A DNA stretch of 43,423 nucleotides from Paracoccaceae bacterium (lineage in GTDB: Bacteria; Pseudomonadota; Alphaproteobacteria; Rhodobacterales; Rhodobacteraceae). A model generated the notes under the pieces. The model was given only the letters and a program-made list of their open reading frames with translations. It made no database searches and was not told the DNA's origin. The stretch lies in NCBI GenBank assembly GCA_027045905.1, contig JALTZY010000219.1, forward strand, positions 1 through 43,423. The letters run 5' to 3'. The position numbers were made by a program, and so were the translations under genes. Positions 9,631 through 20,391 of the stretch are shown piece after piece (positions within the stretch are counted from its first letter, which is position 1; each line of letters opens with the position of its first letter).

Positions 9631-10340
9631 CAGCTCACCGCTTCCCCTTGCAGGGCGGCCAGTTCGGCGCAACCCTTCTCGGCATAATCCATCAGTGCTT
9701 CCATTTGTGCGCGGGTGTAGGTCGTGCCCTCGGCCGACATCTGCACCTCGATCAGCTTGCCGCCGGTCATGACGAAATTGCCGTCCACGCCCGCCTCGCT
9801 GTCCTCGGCATAATCGAGATCGAGCACCGTCTGCCCGGCATATATGCCGCTGGAAATGGCGCTGACCGGGGCGGCGAGCGGATCCGACAGGATTTCGCCG
9901 GCTTTCAAGAGCTTGTTCACGGCAAGGCGCAGGGCGACCCAGCCGCCGGTGATCGAGGCGCAGCGAGTGCCGCCATCGGCCTGAATCACGTCGCAATCCA
10001 CGGTGATCTGGCGTTCGCCCAGCGCCAGCAGATCGGTGCCCGCGCGCAAGCTGCGGCCGATCAGGCGCTGGATTTCCACCGTGCGTCCGCCCTGTTTGCC
10101 TGCTGCCGCCTCGCGCCGCATCCGGGTGCTGGTGGAGCGGGGGAGCATCCCGTATTCTGCCGTAACCCAGCCGCGCCCCGACCCGCGCAGAAAGGGCGGC
10201 ACCCGCGCCTCGATCGAGGCGGTGCACAGCACATGGGTGTCGCCCATGCGGATCATGCAGGCGCCTTCCGCGTGTTTGGTGATACCGGTCTCGATTGAAA
10301 CCGCGCGCATTTCATCTATCTTACGTCCTGAAGGGCGCAT
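9630..10340 (-). CDS. rph: Ribonuclease PH
   Basis: RNase PH is a phosphorolytic 3'-to-5' exoribonuclease that trims tRNA precursors. The 236-residue protein starts MRPSGRK, as in the family, and contains [11 protein letters not shown] and the [12 protein letters not shown] stretch near the C terminus. The frame is open upstream to 10439, overlapping hrcA, but the ATG at 10340 has a strong AAGGGGAAGG site and matches the family start. It heads rph-rdgB-hemW and is divergent from hrcA; the intervening 67 bases must hold one or both promoters. Confidence 0.96.
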   Translation of the reverse strand: MRPSGRKIDEMRAVSIETGITKHAEGACMIRMGDTHVLCTASIEARVPPFLRGSGRGWVTAEYGMLPRSTSTRMRREAAAGKQGGRTVEIQRLIGRSLRAGTDLLALGERQITVDCDVIQADGGTRCASITGGWVALRLAVNKLLKAGEILSDPLAAPVSAISSGIYAGQTVLDLDYAEDSEAGVDGNFVMTGGKLIEVQMSAEGTTYTRAQMEALMDYAEKGCAELAALQGEAVS

Positions 10341-10407
10341 GGCCTTCCCCTTTGCTGTGTTTAACGGGTGATTCCCATGCTCCGGCCCTGATGGCAAGGC
10401 GAATGGC

Positions 10408-11472
10408 ATGAATACAGGTGCAGAAATTCTGAACGACATGAACGCACGCGCCCGCGAGGTGTTTCGCCTGCTGGTGGAAGCTTACCTCGAGACCGGCGCG
10501 CCGGTAGGCTCGCGCACCCTTTCCCGCAACCTCAGCGAGAAGGTGAGCGCAGCAACGGTGCGCAATGTCATGCAGGATCTCGAAATGATGGGGCTTCTGG
10601 ACAGCCCCCATGTTTCGGCTGGGCGGGTGCCGACGGAAACGGGCCTGCGCCTGTTTGTCGATTCGCTGCTGGAGCTTGATGACCTGACCAGCGAAGATCG
10701 GGAAAAGATCGACCGGACGGTTACCTCGAACACCGCAAATGTAGAGACGATGATGGATCGGCTCGGCTCGGTTCTTTCCGGCATTACCTCCGGTGCGAGC
10801 CTCGTACTGACGCCCAAGCATGAGGCACCGATTCGCCATATCGAATTTGTCTCGCTCAGCCCGGATCGTGCTCTTGTCGTGCTTGTCTTCGCCGATGGCC
10901 ATGTGGAAAACCGCCTGTTTTCTCCGCCACCGGGGCAGACGCCCTCTTCCATGCGCGAGGCGGCCAATTACCTGAATGCGATAGCCGAGGGCCTGACCAT
11001 CGGCGAACTGAAGGCGCGGATGAAGGAGCAGATCGCACGTCACAAGCAGGAGCTCGACAGTCTCGCGGCATCGCTTGTCGAAGAGGGATTGGCCCAGTGG
11101 CACAGCGCCGCGACCGGCCAGGAGCGGCTGATCGTGCGCGGCCGGGCCAATCTGCTGACCGAAGGCGCCGACGAAGCCGAGCTGGAGCGCATCCGGACCC
11201 TGTTTGACGATCTTGAGCGCAAGCGCGATATCGCCCGCTTTCTCGACCTGACGGAGAGAGGGGAAGGGGTGCGCATTTTCATCGGCTCCCAGAACAAACT
11301 TTTTTCGCTTTCGGGTAGTTCTCTGGTGGTTTCTCCCTATATGAACGCTGAGCGCAAGATTATCGGCGCTGTAGCGGTGATCGGGCCGACCCGGCTGAAT
11401 TACGGGCGCGTCGTGCCGATCGTCAATTACACCGCCGAGCTGGTTGGAAAGCTGATCTCTGACCGGGGATAA
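10408..11472 (+). CDS. hrcA: Heat-inducible transcription repressor HrcA
   Basis: HrcA classically represses chaperone operons by binding the CIRCE inverted repeat, with GroEL as co-factor. The 354-residue protein has an N-terminal winged helix at about 10-85 ([17 protein letters not shown], then [18 protein letters not shown]) and the GAF-like and inserted dimerisation domains. A second in-frame ATG at 10438 could also be the start. It lies nine bases upstream of grpE. No CIRCE element was found in this window, so its targets, probably groESL, should be elsewhere. Confidence 0.94.
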   Translation: MNTGAEILNDMNARAREVFRLLVEAYLETGAPVGSRTLSRNLSEKVSAATVRNVMQDLEMMGLLDSPHVSAGRVPTETGLRLFVDSLLELDDLTSEDREKIDRTVTSNTANVETMMDRLGSVLSGITSGASLVLTPKHEAPIRHIEFVSLSPDRALVVLVFADGHVENRLFSPPPGQTPSSMREAANYLNAIAEGLTIGELKARMKEQIARHKQELDSLAASLVEEGLAQWHSAATGQERLIVRGRANLLTEGADEAELERIRTLFDDLERKRDIARFLDLTERGEGVRIFIGSQNKLFSLSGSSLVVSPYMNAERKIIGAVAVIGPTRLNYGRVVPIVNYTAELVGKLISDRG

Positions 11473-11481
11473 GGACAGAAG

Positions 11482-12081
11482 ATGAACGACACCGAAAAGA
11501 ATATCAACAAGGACGATGTCCAGGCCGCCATCGAGGAGCTGATGGCTGATGAAGCTGCGGCCGACGCAGCCGATGAACAAGGCGAAGAGGCGAGCGCGGA
11601 GGCAGAAGCCGAGAAGCTGCGTGCGGAGCTTGACGAGATGCGCGACCGCTTCATGCGGGCGCTGGCCGATGCGGAAAATGCCCGCAAGCGTGGCGAAAAG
11701 GACCGGCGCGAGGCGGAGAAATACGGCGGCAGCAAGCTCGCCCGCGACATGCTGCCGGTCTATGACAATCTCAAGCGCGCTCTCGAGGCCGCCGGCGAGG
11801 ACAAGGGCAAGGTAAGCGCTGCCCTCGTGGAGGGGGTCGAGCTTACCCTGCGCGAGCTTCTCAATATCTTCGACCGCCACGGCATCACGCTGGTCTCGCC
11901 CAAGGTGGGCGACAGGTTCGACCCGGATTATCATCAGGCCATGTTCGAGGCATCGATGCCGGGGAGGAAGGCCGGCGATATCATCCAGGTGATGGCCGAA
12001 GGTTTCCTGCTGCATGATCGCTTGCTGCGTCCGGCCCAGGTCGGTGTGTCTTCGACGCCGAAAGACGATGCTCAGGCCTGA
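11482..12081 (+). CDS. grpE: Nucleotide exchange factor GrpE
   Basis: GrpE releases ADP from DnaK during the chaperone cycle. The 199-residue protein has an acidic N-terminal tail, a long coiled coil (about 35-90), and the C-terminal beta domain with [11 protein letters not shown]. It is the second gene of hrcA-grpE, while its partners dnaK and dnaJ are about 17 kb away. Its 3' end overlaps the mutS 3' end on the opposite strand by ten bases. Confidence 0.95.
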   Translation: MNDTEKNINKDDVQAAIEELMADEAAADAADEQGEEASAEAEAEKLRAELDEMRDRFMRALADAENARKRGEKDRREAEKYGGSKLARDMLPVYDNLKRALEAAGEDKGKVSAALVEGVELTLRELLNIFDRHGITLVSPKVGDRFDPDYHQAMFEASMPGRKAGDIIQVMAEGFLLHDRLLRPAQVGVSSTPKDDAQA

Positions 12082-14723
12082 TCGGCGCAGAGCGCCTTGA
12101 GCTCATAGAGCAGGTCAAGTGCCTGTTTCGGCGTCACTTCGTCGGGGTGGATTTCGCTCAGCCGCTCCTCCACCTCCGGGCACTTTCCCGGGCTTGGGGG
12201 CGGCGGTGCGGGCGTGGCGGCAAAAAGCGGCAGATCGTCGATCAGCGCCTTTTGCTGCCCGCTTTCGCGCTCGCCCTTTTCCAGCGCCGTCAGCACCACC
12301 CGGGCGCGCTCGACCACGCTTTCGGGCAGGCCGGCGAGGCGGGCCACCTGCACCCCATAGGAGCGGTCGGCGGCTCCCTTGCGCACCTCGTGCAGGAATA
12401 TCACCTCGCCTTCCCATTCCTTCACTGCCACGGTTGCGTTCTCGACCCCATCGAGCGTGTTCGCAAGCTGGGTAAGCTCGTGGTAATGGGTGGCAAAGAG
12501 CGCCCGGCAGGCATTGGCCTCGTGCAGGTGCTCAAGTGTCGCCCAGGCGATGGAGAGCCCGTCATAGGTGGCGGTACCGCGGCCGATCTCATCGAGGATC
12601 ACCAGGGCGCGGTCGTCGGCCTGGTTGAGGATCGCGGCGGTCTCCACCATCTCGACCATGAAGGTAGAGCGCCCTCGCGCCAGGTCGTCCGAGGCTCCGA
12701 CCCGGCTGAAAAGCTGTGAGACGAGGCCGATATGTGCGCGTGCGGCCGGGACAAAGCTGCCCATCTGCGCGAGCAGGGCGATCAGGGCGTTTTGCCGCAG
12801 AAAGGTCGATTTGCCGGCCATGTTCGGCCCGGTCAACAGCCAGATCGCCGCTTTGCCGTCAGGCGCATTCAGGGCGCAGTCATTGGCAACGAAGGGCGCG
12901 CCCTCGCGCTTCAGTGCCGCCTCGACCACCGGGTGCCGCCCGCCTTCGATCTCGAAGGCGCGGCTGTCGTCCACCAGGGGCCGGCACCAGTCTTCGCATG
13001 TGGCAAGTTCGGCAAGGCCGGCGGAAAGGTCGATCTCGGCCAGAGCCTCGGCAGCGAGGCCGATGTCGCCCGCCCGCTCCAGGATACGCGCGCGCAGGGC
13101 CTCGAAATGGCGCTTTTCGATCTCCAGCGCCCGCGCTCCGGCATTGAGGATGCGCGTCTCCAGATCCGAAAGCTCCACGGTCGTAAACCGCACCGCATTG
13201 GCGGTGGTCTGGCGGTGGATGAAGCGCTCGCTGAGCAGCGGCGAGAGCATCTTTTTCGCGTGGGTGGCGGTGGTCTCGATGAAATAGCCGAGCACGTTGT
13301 TATGCTTGATCTTGAGGCTCTGGATCCCGGTTTCCTGTGCGTATTCGGCCTGCATGGCGGCGATCATGCCACGGCCCTCGTCGCGCAGCCTGCGCGCCTC
13401 GTCCAGATCCGTGTCGAAGCCCGGGGCGATGAAGCCGCCGTCGCGGGCGAGCAGCGGTGGCTCGGCTACCAGGGCGCGGGAGAGCAGGTCCATGAGGTCG
13501 TCAAAGCCCTGCAGCCGATCCCTCGCCGCGCGCAGCGTGTCAGGCGCAGTCTCAGAGCCAAGCCTTTCGGCGATTTTGCGTCCTGCGTGCAGACCGTTGC
13601 CGATCGCGGCGAGGTCGCGAGGCCCGCTTCGGTCCAGACCCAGCCGCGAAAGCGCGCGGTCCACATCCGGCACCCGGCGCAGGGCCTCGCGCAGGCCGGT
13701 ACGCAGGGCGGGATTGTCAACAAGGTGCGAAACAGTCCCTAATCTTGCCGAAATAGTCTCTAGTCTGCGCGAAGGGCTGGCCAGACGCCGGGCCAGCAGG
13801 CGCCCGCCGGCGGCGGTCACGGTGCGGTCGATCACCGACAGGAGCGAGCCTTCGCGCCCGCCCTGCAGGCTCTCGGTCAGCTCCAGATTGCGCCGCGTGG
13901 CCTGGTCGATCTGCATGTATGCGCTGGCACTTTCCCGGCGCGGAGGCTGCAGGAGCGGCAGCTTTCCCTTCTGGGTAAGCTCCAGATAGGAGATTACCGC
14001 CCCAAGGGCACCGATCTCGGCGCGGGAGAAGCTGCCGAAAGCCTCCAGGGAGCCCACCTTGTAAAGCTCGCGCAGGCGCCCCTTGGCCACGGTACTGTCG
14101 AAATCCGAGGGCGAAAGCGGTGTGATATAGATGGAAAAATCAGTTTCTAATTCACGCAAATCCGTCTCTAAGGCCTGCGAAATCAGCAATTCTCTCGGCC
14201 ACAATCGGGCAAGCTCCGGCCCGATCCGGCTGCGCGTACAGGGGCTGACCCGCAGCATCCCGGTGGAAATGTCCGCCCAGGCCAGCGCCCCCTCGCCGCG
14301 TATCTCGCACCAGGCGGCGAGGAAATTGTTGCGCCGGGCATCCAACAGGCTTTCTTCGGTGAGCGTGCCGGGCGTGACCAGCCGCACCACCTCGCGCCGC
14401 ACCACGGCCTTGGAGCCGCGTTTCCTTGCCTCTTTCGGATCTTCCATCTGTTCGCAGACCGCGACGCGGAAGCCCTTGCGGATCAGCTTGAGCAAATAGC
14501 TCTCGGCCGAATGCACCGGCACCCCGCACATGGGGATATCCTCTCCCATGTGCTTGCCGCGCTTGGTCAGGGCGATGTCGAGTGCTTCTGCGGCTGCTAC
14601 CGCATCGTCAAAGAACATCTCGTAAAAGTCGCCCATGCGATAGAAAAGCAGAGCATCCGGGTGCTCTGCCTTGATCTCGAGATATTGCGCCATCATCGGC
14701 GTGATGCGTGCCTTGCTACCCAC
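12072..14723 (-). CDS. mutS: DNA mismatch repair protein MutS
   Basis: MutS recognises mispairs and recruits MutL. The mismatch-reading loop FYEMF of the GDFYE motif is near the N terminus, Walker [10 protein letters not shown] is at about 630-638, and the STFMVEM and [12 protein letters not shown] segments follow. The frame opens at a TTG (14735); the GTG at 14723 is preferred because GGGGGGAG precedes it, giving 883 residues. An ATG at 14696 is a third option. Two short A+T-rich patches (13735-13763 and 14143-14171) use rare Leu codons and contain repeated copies of an octamer discussed in the findings. Confidence 0.96.
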   Translation of the reverse strand: MGSKARITPMMAQYLEIKAEHPDALLFYRMGDFYEMFFDDAVAAAEALDIALTKRGKHMGEDIPMCGVPVHSAESYLLKLIRKGFRVAVCEQMEDPKEARKRGSKAVVRREVVRLVTPGTLTEESLLDARRNNFLAAWCEIRGEGALAWADISTGMLRVSPCTRSRIGPELARLWPRELLISQALETDLRELETDFSIYITPLSPSDFDSTVAKGRLRELYKVGSLEAFGSFSRAEIGALGAVISYLELTQKGKLPLLQPPRRESASAYMQIDQATRRNLELTESLQGGREGSLLSVIDRTVTAAGGRLLARRLASPSRRLETISARLGTVSHLVDNPALRTGLREALRRVPDVDRALSRLGLDRSGPRDLAAIGNGLHAGRKIAERLGSETAPDTLRAARDRLQGFDDLMDLLSRALVAEPPLLARDGGFIAPGFDTDLDEARRLRDEGRGMIAAMQAEYAQETGIQSLKIKHNNVLGYFIETTATHAKKMLSPLLSERFIHRQTTANAVRFTTVELSDLETRILNAGARALEIEKRHFEALRARILERAGDIGLAAEALAEIDLSAGLAELATCEDWCRPLVDDSRAFEIEGGRHPVVEAALKREGAPFVANDCALNAPDGKAAIWLLTGPNMAGKSTFLRQNALIALLAQMGSFVPAARAHIGLVSQLFSRVGASDDLARGRSTFMVEMVETAAILNQADDRALVILDEIGRGTATYDGLSIAWATLEHLHEANACRALFATHYHELTQLANTLDGVENATVAVKEWEGEVIFLHEVRKGAADRSYGVQVARLAGLPESVVERARVVLTALEKGERESGQQKALIDDLPLFAATPAPPPPSPGKCPEVEERLSEIHPDEVTPKQALDLLYELKALCADQA

Positions 14724-14777
14724 GGCTCCCCCCAACTTGCGCGCAAGATAAGCGCAGGGGCGCTCGGGGGGAAGCCC

Positions 14778-15788
14778 TCAGCTGTTCTTGCGTCGCGAAA
14801 CCCAGGCCCATGAGGTCGCGCACATGTCATCAAGATCGCGGGTGGTCTCGAAGCCGAGCAGGGCGCGCGCGCGGCTCGGATCGCCCCAGAAGGCGGCGAG
14901 GTCGCCTGCGCGCCGTTCGACCACCCTGTAGGGCAAATTCTTGCCGCAGGCGCGCTCATAGGCATGCAGCATGTCGAGCACCGAGAAGCCCTGTCCGGTG
15001 GAGAGGTTGACAATGTGGCTCTGATCCTGCCCGATCAGCAGTTTCAGGCTCTGCACATGACCGCGCGCCAAGTCCGTCACATGGATGTAATCGCGTACGC
15101 CGGTGCCGTCAGGCGTATCGTAATCATCGCCGAAGACCCGCAGATAGGGGAGCTCTCCGGTCGCCACCTTGGCGATATAGGGCATGAGGTTGTTGGGGAT
15201 GTCGTTCGGATCCTCGCCGATCAGTGCCGAGGGGTGAGCGCCGGCCGGGTTGAAATAGCGCAGGATGCCGTAGGACCAGCGCTCATCGGCGGCCTTTACC
15301 TGCCGGAGCAGGTTTTCGCAGATCAGCTTGTTGGCCGCATAGGGGCTCTCGGGCCTGAGCGGGTGGTCTTCGGGGTAGGGCAGAACCTCCGGCCTGCCGT
15401 AAACGGTCGCGGTGGAGGAAAACACCACCCGCCGCACCCCGGCCTTGTCCATGACCTGAAGCAGGTTGGAAAATCCGGTGCAATTGGTGTGAAAGTAGTC
15501 GAGCGGCTTTTCGACCGACTCGCCCACCGCCTTTTTCCCGGCGAAATGTACCACGGCGTCAAACGCATGCGCGGCAAAGACCCGGTCCAGAGCATCGCGG
15601 TCCAGCACATCCGCTTCGTGGCAGATCACCGGCGCGCCGGTCAGTACTTCGAGCCGGTCAAGCACATCGCGCCGCGCATTGGAGAAATTGTCGAGGATCA
15701 CCACCTCGAACCCGGCTTCGATCAGCTCCACATAGGTATGCGAGCCGATATAGCCCGCGCCGCCGGTCAATAACACCCTGCCGTTCAT
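14778..15788 (-). CDS. galE: UDP-glucose 4-epimerase GalE
   Basis: GalE interconverts UDP-glucose and UDP-galactose with bound NAD. The 336-residue product belongs to the short-chain dehydrogenase superfamily: NAD-binding GGAGYIGS at 9-16, catalytic SST at 124-126, and YxxxK as Tyr150-Lys154. The frame remains open far upstream across maeB on the other strand, but the ATG at 15788 gives the family start MNGRVLLTGGAGYIG. It stands alone between mutS and the divergent maeB; its substrate is the product of galU at 36.6 kb, so it may supply the polysaccharide genes there. Confidence 0.95.
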   Translation of the reverse strand: MNGRVLLTGGAGYIGSHTYVELIEAGFEVVILDNFSNARRDVLDRLEVLTGAPVICHEADVLDRDALDRVFAAHAFDAVVHFAGKKAVGESVEKPLDYFHTNCTGFSNLLQVMDKAGVRRVVFSSTATVYGRPEVLPYPEDHPLRPESPYAANKLICENLLRQVKAADERWSYGILRYFNPAGAHPSALIGEDPNDIPNNLMPYIAKVATGELPYLRVFGDDYDTPDGTGVRDYIHVTDLARGHVQSLKLLIGQDQSHIVNLSTGQGFSVLDMLHAYERACGKNLPYRVVERRAGDLAAFWGDPSRARALLGFETTRDLDDMCATSWAWVSRRKNS

Positions 15789-15926
15789 GCCTCTACTCCC
15801 GTTTTGCGCAAACCTATGCCGCCTGTCAGGAAAAATCATGTGAAAAATGTTCAGGCTTCGCCGCACGAGATTGCCCCGCCCGGCGGCGGATGCTAGCCCT
15901 CTGGCAAAGCTGAACGGGAAACGCCA

Positions 15927-18182
15927 ATGTCGAAAATGAAAATCACCCCGGAAGAGGCGCTGGCCTTTCATCACGAGCCGACCCCGGGCAAGTTCGAAAT
16001 CACCCCGACCGTGCCGATGAATACCCAGCGCGACCTGTCGCTGGCCTACAGCCCTGGCGTGGCCGTGCCCTGCGAGGCGATCCATGAAAACCCGGAAACC
16101 GCCTATGATTATACCAACAAGGGCAATCTCGTAGCAGTGATCTCCAACGGCACCGCGGTGCTGGGGCTGGGCAATCTCGGCGCGCTGGGCGCCAAGCCGG
16201 TGATGGAGGGCAAGGCGGTGCTGTTCAAGCGCTTTGCCGATGTCAATGCGATCGACATCGAGCTGGACACCGAGAATGTCGAGGAACTGATCTGCGCAAT
16301 CCGTGCCATGGGGCCCACCTTTGGCGGGATCAACCTCGAAGACATCAAGGCGCCCGAATGTTTCATCATCGAGCAGGCCCTGAAGGAGCAGATGGATATC
16401 CCCGTCTTTCACGACGACCAGCACGGCACCGCCGTTATCTGCGCCGCCGGGCTGATCAATGCGCTGCATCTTTCGGGCAAGAAGATCGAGGATTGCCGTA
16501 TCGTCCTGAATGGCGCCGGTGCCGCCGGCATCGCCTGTATCGAGCTGATCAAGGCGATGGGCGCGAAGCATGACAATGTGATCGTCTGCGACACCAGGGG
16601 CGTGATCTACCAGGGCCGCAAGGAAGGCATGAACCAGTGGAAATCCGCCCATGCCGCCAATACCGACCTGCGCACATTGGAAGAGGCGATGCAGGGGGCC
16701 GATGTCTTCCTCGGTGTTTCGGCCAAGGGTGCGGTGACGCCCGAGATGGTCGCTTCCATGGCGCCCGATCCGGTGATCTTTGCCATGGCCAACCCGGACC
16801 CGGAGATCACCCCGGAGGAGGCGCATGCGGTGCGCGATGATGCGATCATCGCCACGGGGCGCTCCGATTATCCAAATCAGGTCAATAACGTGCTGGGCTT
16901 TCCCTACCTGTTTCGCGGGGCGCTCGATATCCATGCGCGCGCGATCAATGACGAGATGAAGCTCGCCTGTGCCCATGCGCTGGCCGAGCTTGCGCGCGAG
17001 GATGTGCCCGACGAGGTGGCCATTGCCTATGGCAAGAAGCTCACCTTTGGCCGCGATTACATCATTCCCACGCCTTTCGACCCGCGGCTGATCTACACTA
17101 TCCCCCCCGCCGTGGCCCGGGCCGGGATCGACAGCGGCGTTGCCCGCCGGCCGATCATCGACTTCGAGCGTTATGAGGCCAGCCTCAAGGCGCGGATGGA
17201 CCCGACCGCCTCGATCCTGCGTGGTATCAGTCTTCGCGCGCGCCAGGCCCAGGCGCGGATGATATTTGCCGAAGGCGACGATCCTCACGTCTTGCGGGCC
17301 GCTGTCGCCTATCAGCGCGGAGGTTTTGGAGAGGCGGTGGTGATCGGCCGCGAAAACGACGTGAAAGCCAAGCTCGAAGCTGCCGGCCTCGCCGATGCCG
17401 TGGATGAACTCAAAGTCGTCAATGCCGCCAACACGCCGCATTTGAGGCAATACAAGGCATTCCTTTACGAGCGCCTGCAGCGCAAGGGCTTCGACCGCCA
17501 TGACGTGCATCGCCTTGCGGCGCGCGACCGACACGTTTTTGCTTCGCTGATGCTCGCACATGACCACGGCGATGGCATGGTCTCCGGCGCCACGCGCAAA
17601 TCGGCCCATGTGATGGAGCTGATCAACCACGTCTTTGATGCCGACACCCGCTCCGGCGCGGTGGGTGTAACCGCGATCCTGCACAAGGGGCGCATCGTGC
17701 TGGTGGCCGATACGCTGGTCCATGAATGGCCCGAGAGCGAAGACCTCGCCAATATCGCCGAGCGCGCCGCCGGGGTGGCCAGGGCGCTGGGGCTGGAGCC
17801 GCGGGTGGCGTTCGTGAGCTTCTCGACCTTCGGCTACCCTCGCTCCGAGCGCGCCGACAAGATGCATACTGCGCCCGAAATCCTCGAAGCGCGTGGGGTG
17901 GATTTCGAGTTTGACGGTGAGATGACCGCCGATGTGGCGCTGAACATGGAGGCCATGGCGGCCTTCCCCTTCTGCCGCCTGACCGGCCCGGCCAATATCC
18001 TCGTCATGCCCGCGCGCCATTCCGCCTCGATCACGGTCAAGATGATGCAGGAGCTTGCCGGCGCCACCCTGATCGGGCCGATCCTCTCGGGGATAGACAA
18101 GCCGATCCAGCTTTGTTCGACCAATTCCACCGCCAACGACATCCTCAACATGGCGCTGCTGGCGGCCTGCAAGGTGGGCTGA
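15927..18182 (+). CDS. maeB: NADP-dependent malic enzyme with phosphotransacetylase-like domain
   Basis: The enzyme decarboxylates malate to pyruvate, linking the TCA cycle to gluconeogenesis and NADPH supply. The 751-residue length is that of MaeB-type hybrids: a malic-enzyme part (about 1-420) with the LAYSPGVA segment and the Rossmann loop NGAGAAGIA at about 195, then a phosphate acetyl/butyryl-transferase-like domain (about 430-751), which in this family is generally regulatory, responding to acetyl-CoA, and not catalytic. It is divergent from galE, with a 138-base gap in which no convincing promoter could be assigned. The ribokinase-family gene starts one base after its stop. Confidence 0.95.
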   Translation: MSKMKITPEEALAFHHEPTPGKFEITPTVPMNTQRDLSLAYSPGVAVPCEAIHENPETAYDYTNKGNLVAVISNGTAVLGLGNLGALGAKPVMEGKAVLFKRFADVNAIDIELDTENVEELICAIRAMGPTFGGINLEDIKAPECFIIEQALKEQMDIPVFHDDQHGTAVICAAGLINALHLSGKKIEDCRIVLNGAGAAGIACIELIKAMGAKHDNVIVCDTRGVIYQGRKEGMNQWKSAHAANTDLRTLEEAMQGADVFLGVSAKGAVTPEMVASMAPDPVIFAMANPDPEITPEEAHAVRDDAIIATGRSDYPNQVNNVLGFPYLFRGALDIHARAINDEMKLACAHALAELAREDVPDEVAIAYGKKLTFGRDYIIPTPFDPRLIYTIPPAVARAGIDSGVARRPIIDFERYEASLKARMDPTASILRGISLRARQAQARMIFAEGDDPHVLRAAVAYQRGGFGEAVVIGRENDVKAKLEAAGLADAVDELKVVNAANTPHLRQYKAFLYERLQRKGFDRHDVHRLAARDRHVFASLMLAHDHGDGMVSGATRKSAHVMELINHVFDADTRSGAVGVTAILHKGRIVLVADTLVHEWPESEDLANIAERAAGVARALGLEPRVAFVSFSTFGYPRSERADKMHTAPEILEARGVDFEFDGEMTADVALNMEAMAAFPFCRLTGPANILVMPARHSASITVKMMQELAGATLIGPILSGIDKPIQLCSTNSTANDILNMALLAACKVG

Positions 18183-18183
18183 G

Positions 18184-19047
18184 ATGACGATATTCAATCT
18201 GGGTTCGATCAATGCCGACCACATCTATCAGGTGCCGCACCTGCCTCGTCCCGGCGAGACTCTTGCAGCCACGCATCTGGCCACCGGTCTGGGCGGCAAG
18301 GGGGCGAACCAGTCGGTCGCCGCCGCGCGTGCGGGCTCGCTTGTGAAGCATATCGGCGCCGTCGGGCCGGACGGGGGCTGGGCGCTGGAGGCGCTGGCGG
18401 GCCATGGCGTGGATATTTCCGGGATCATCCGGGCCGAGATCCCCACGGCCCACGCCATCATCAATGTCGATCCCGAGGGCGAAAACGCCATCGTGATCTA
18501 TCCCGGCGCCAATGAAAAACAGTCTCTAACCGCCGTATCAGAGACGCTTTCTGACGCAAAGGCCGGCGATATCCTGCTTTTGCAAAACGAAACTGATCTC
18601 CAGCCAGAGACTGCTGAGAAGGCCCGTACACTGGGCCTCTTCGTGATCTATTCCGCCGCGCCCTTTGACGCCGAAGCCGTGCGTGCCATGCTGCCCCATA
18701 CGGACCTTCTGGTAATGAACGAGGGAGAATATGCGGCACTTTCTGCCGCATTAGAGACGGATTTGCTGCCGGACTGCATCATCACTCGTGGCGGGCGCGG
18801 CTCTGTCTGGAAAAGTGCCGGGGGAGATACAGAGATGCCGGCCTTTGCGGTCACGCCGGTTGACACGACCGGCGCCGGGGATTGCTTCATCGGCACGCTC
18901 GCCGCAGGGCTCGACCAGGGGCTTGCGCGCCGCGAGACCATGCGCCTCGCCGCCGCTGCCGCCGCGATCCAAGTCACCCGGCCCGGTACCGCCGCCGCGA
19001 TCCCCACGCGCGAGGAGGTAGAAGCCTTTCTGTCCCGGCAGTCGTGA
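18184..19047 (+). CDS. rbsK: Ribokinase (PfkB-family carbohydrate kinase)
   Basis: A 287-residue PfkB-family sugar kinase. It has the N-terminal signature GGKGANQS at 37-44 and the C-terminal ATP/anion-hole motif DTTGAGD at 227-233. NxD and QNET segments agree with ribokinases, which phosphorylate ribose at O5, but the true sugar could differ since no ribose transporter is next to it. It follows maeB by one base, so the two are probably co-transcribed. The gene contains several A+T-rich patches with the recurring octamer GTCTCTAA/TTAGAGAC (18522-18545, 18751-18758). It ends six bases from the convergent argG. Confidence 0.85.
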   Translation: MTIFNLGSINADHIYQVPHLPRPGETLAATHLATGLGGKGANQSVAAARAGSLVKHIGAVGPDGGWALEALAGHGVDISGIIRAEIPTAHAIINVDPEGENAIVIYPGANEKQSLTAVSETLSDAKAGDILLLQNETDLQPETAEKARTLGLFVIYSAAPFDAEAVRAMLPHTDLLVMNEGEYAALSAALETDLLPDCIITRGGRGSVWKSAGGDTEMPAFAVTPVDTTGAGDCFIGTLAAGLDQGLARRETMRLAAAAAAIQVTRPGTAAAIPTREEVEAFLSRQS

Positions 19048-19053
19048 CCTGAC

Positions 19054-20289
19054 TCAGGACTTGCCGCCGGATACCCGCCGGTCGCGCATCGCCAGAAGCT
19101 TGAGCCGCAGGGCATTGAGCTGGATGAATCCGGCTGCATCGGCCTGATCATAGGCACCCATGTCCTCTTCGAAGGTCACATGCTCCTCGCTGTAGAGCGA
19201 ATGCTCCGACCAGCGGCCAACGGTCCGGGCCGCGCCCTTGTAGAGCTTCATCCGCACCGTGCCGGTGACATGCTCTTGCGATCTGTCAATGGCCGCCTGC
19301 AGCATTTCACGTTCGGGACTGAACCAGTAGCCGTTGTAGATCAGTTCGGCATAGCGGGGCATGAGCTCATCCTTCAGGTGCATGGCGCCGCGGTCCATGG
19401 TGATGCTCTCGATGCCGCGATGGGCCTCGAGCAGAATGGTGCCGCCGGGGGTTTCGTAGATGCCGCGCGACTTCATCCCCACATAGCGCCCCTCGACCAG
19501 ATCGAGCCGGCCGATGCCGTGCTTGCCGCCCAGTTCGTTGAGTCTTGTCAACAGGGCGGCAGGGCTGAGCGCCTCGCCGTCGATGCTGACCGCATCGCCC
19601 CTTTCAAAGCCGATTTCCACATATTCGGGTGCGTCCGGTGCCTCTTCCGGCGCGACGGTGCGCTGATAGACATATGCCGGCGCCTCCTCGGCCGGGTCTT
19701 CGAGGATCTTGCCCTCGGATGATGTGTGCAACAGGTTCGCATCCACTGAAAAGGGCGCTTCGCCCCGCTTGTCCTTTGCGATCGGGATCTGGTGCTTCTC
19801 GGCGAATTCGAGCAGGCGGGTGCGGCTGCTCAGATCCCATTCGCGCCACGGGGCGATCACCCGTATCTCGGGGTTCAGCGCATAGGCGGCAAGCTCGAAG
19901 CGTACCTGGTCATTGCCCTTGCCGGTGGCGCCGTGGGCAACCGCATCGGCGCCGTGTTCGGCTGCGATTTCGACAAGGCGCTTGGAGATAAGCGGGCGAG
20001 CGATGGAGGTGCCGAGCAGATACTGCCCCTCATAGAGCGCATTGGCGCGAAACATGGGAAAGACATAATCGCGCACGAATTCCTCGCGCAGGTCTTCGAT
20101 ATGGATGTTCTCGGGCCTGATCCCCAGCATCTCGGCTTTCCGGCGCGCGGGCTCGAGCTCTTCGCCCTGGCCGAGATCGGCGGTGAAGGTGATGACCTCG
20201 CAGCCATATTCGGTCTGCAGCCACTTGAGGATGATCGAGGTATCGAGGCCGCCGGAATAGGCAAGCACGACTTTCTTGGGCGCGGACAT
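19054..20289 (-). CDS. argG: Argininosuccinate synthase
   Basis: ArgG joins citrulline and aspartate using ATP in arginine synthesis. The 411-residue protein has the PP-loop AYSGGLDTS at 10-18, and the citrulline/aspartate-binding region ([16 protein letters not shown]) in its first third. The frame is open to 20418, but the ATG at 20289 gives the family start [14 protein letters not shown] and has AGGGAG upstream. It is divergent from ilvA with 102 bases between starts. Confidence 0.97.
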   Translation of the reverse strand: MSAPKKVVLAYSGGLDTSIILKWLQTEYGCEVITFTADLGQGEELEPARRKAEMLGIRPENIHIEDLREEFVRDYVFPMFRANALYEGQYLLGTSIARPLISKRLVEIAAEHGADAVAHGATGKGNDQVRFELAAYALNPEIRVIAPWREWDLSSRTRLLEFAEKHQIPIAKDKRGEAPFSVDANLLHTSSEGKILEDPAEEAPAYVYQRTVAPEEAPDAPEYVEIGFERGDAVSIDGEALSPAALLTRLNELGGKHGIGRLDLVEGRYVGMKSRGIYETPGGTILLEAHRGIESITMDRGAMHLKDELMPRYAELIYNGYWFSPEREMLQAAIDRSQEHVTGTVRMKLYKGAARTVGRWSEHSLYSEEHVTFEEDMGAYDQADAAGFIQLNALRLKLLAMRDRRVSGGKS

Positions 20290-20391
20290 GGGGGACTCCC
20301 TCTGGTGTTTCGGCGCGGGTTTATTGGGTTTGGCGCCGGGCGGCAAGGGGACGCCTTGCCTTGGCGGGCCGAATGCGCCAAAGCGGAGGGC

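Noticed and set aside
10284-10322. Weak heat-shock-like promoter for hrcA inside rph (ATTG-N17-TCTATCT)
   Set aside because: It departs from the RpoH consensus in the -35, the first -10 base and the trailing G, unlike the clean site ahead of dnaK.
14778-18224. A 1148-residue minus-strand frame through maeB
   Set aside because: Only its last 336 codons are galE. The upstream part is the antisense of maeB, kept open by high G+C third positions.
14156-18766. A shared 16-mer TTAGAGACGGATTTGC in mutS (minus, 14156-14171) and rbsK (18751-18766)
   Set aside because: One shared 16-mer is close to chance expectation for a window of this size; only the octamer and its spacing are reported.
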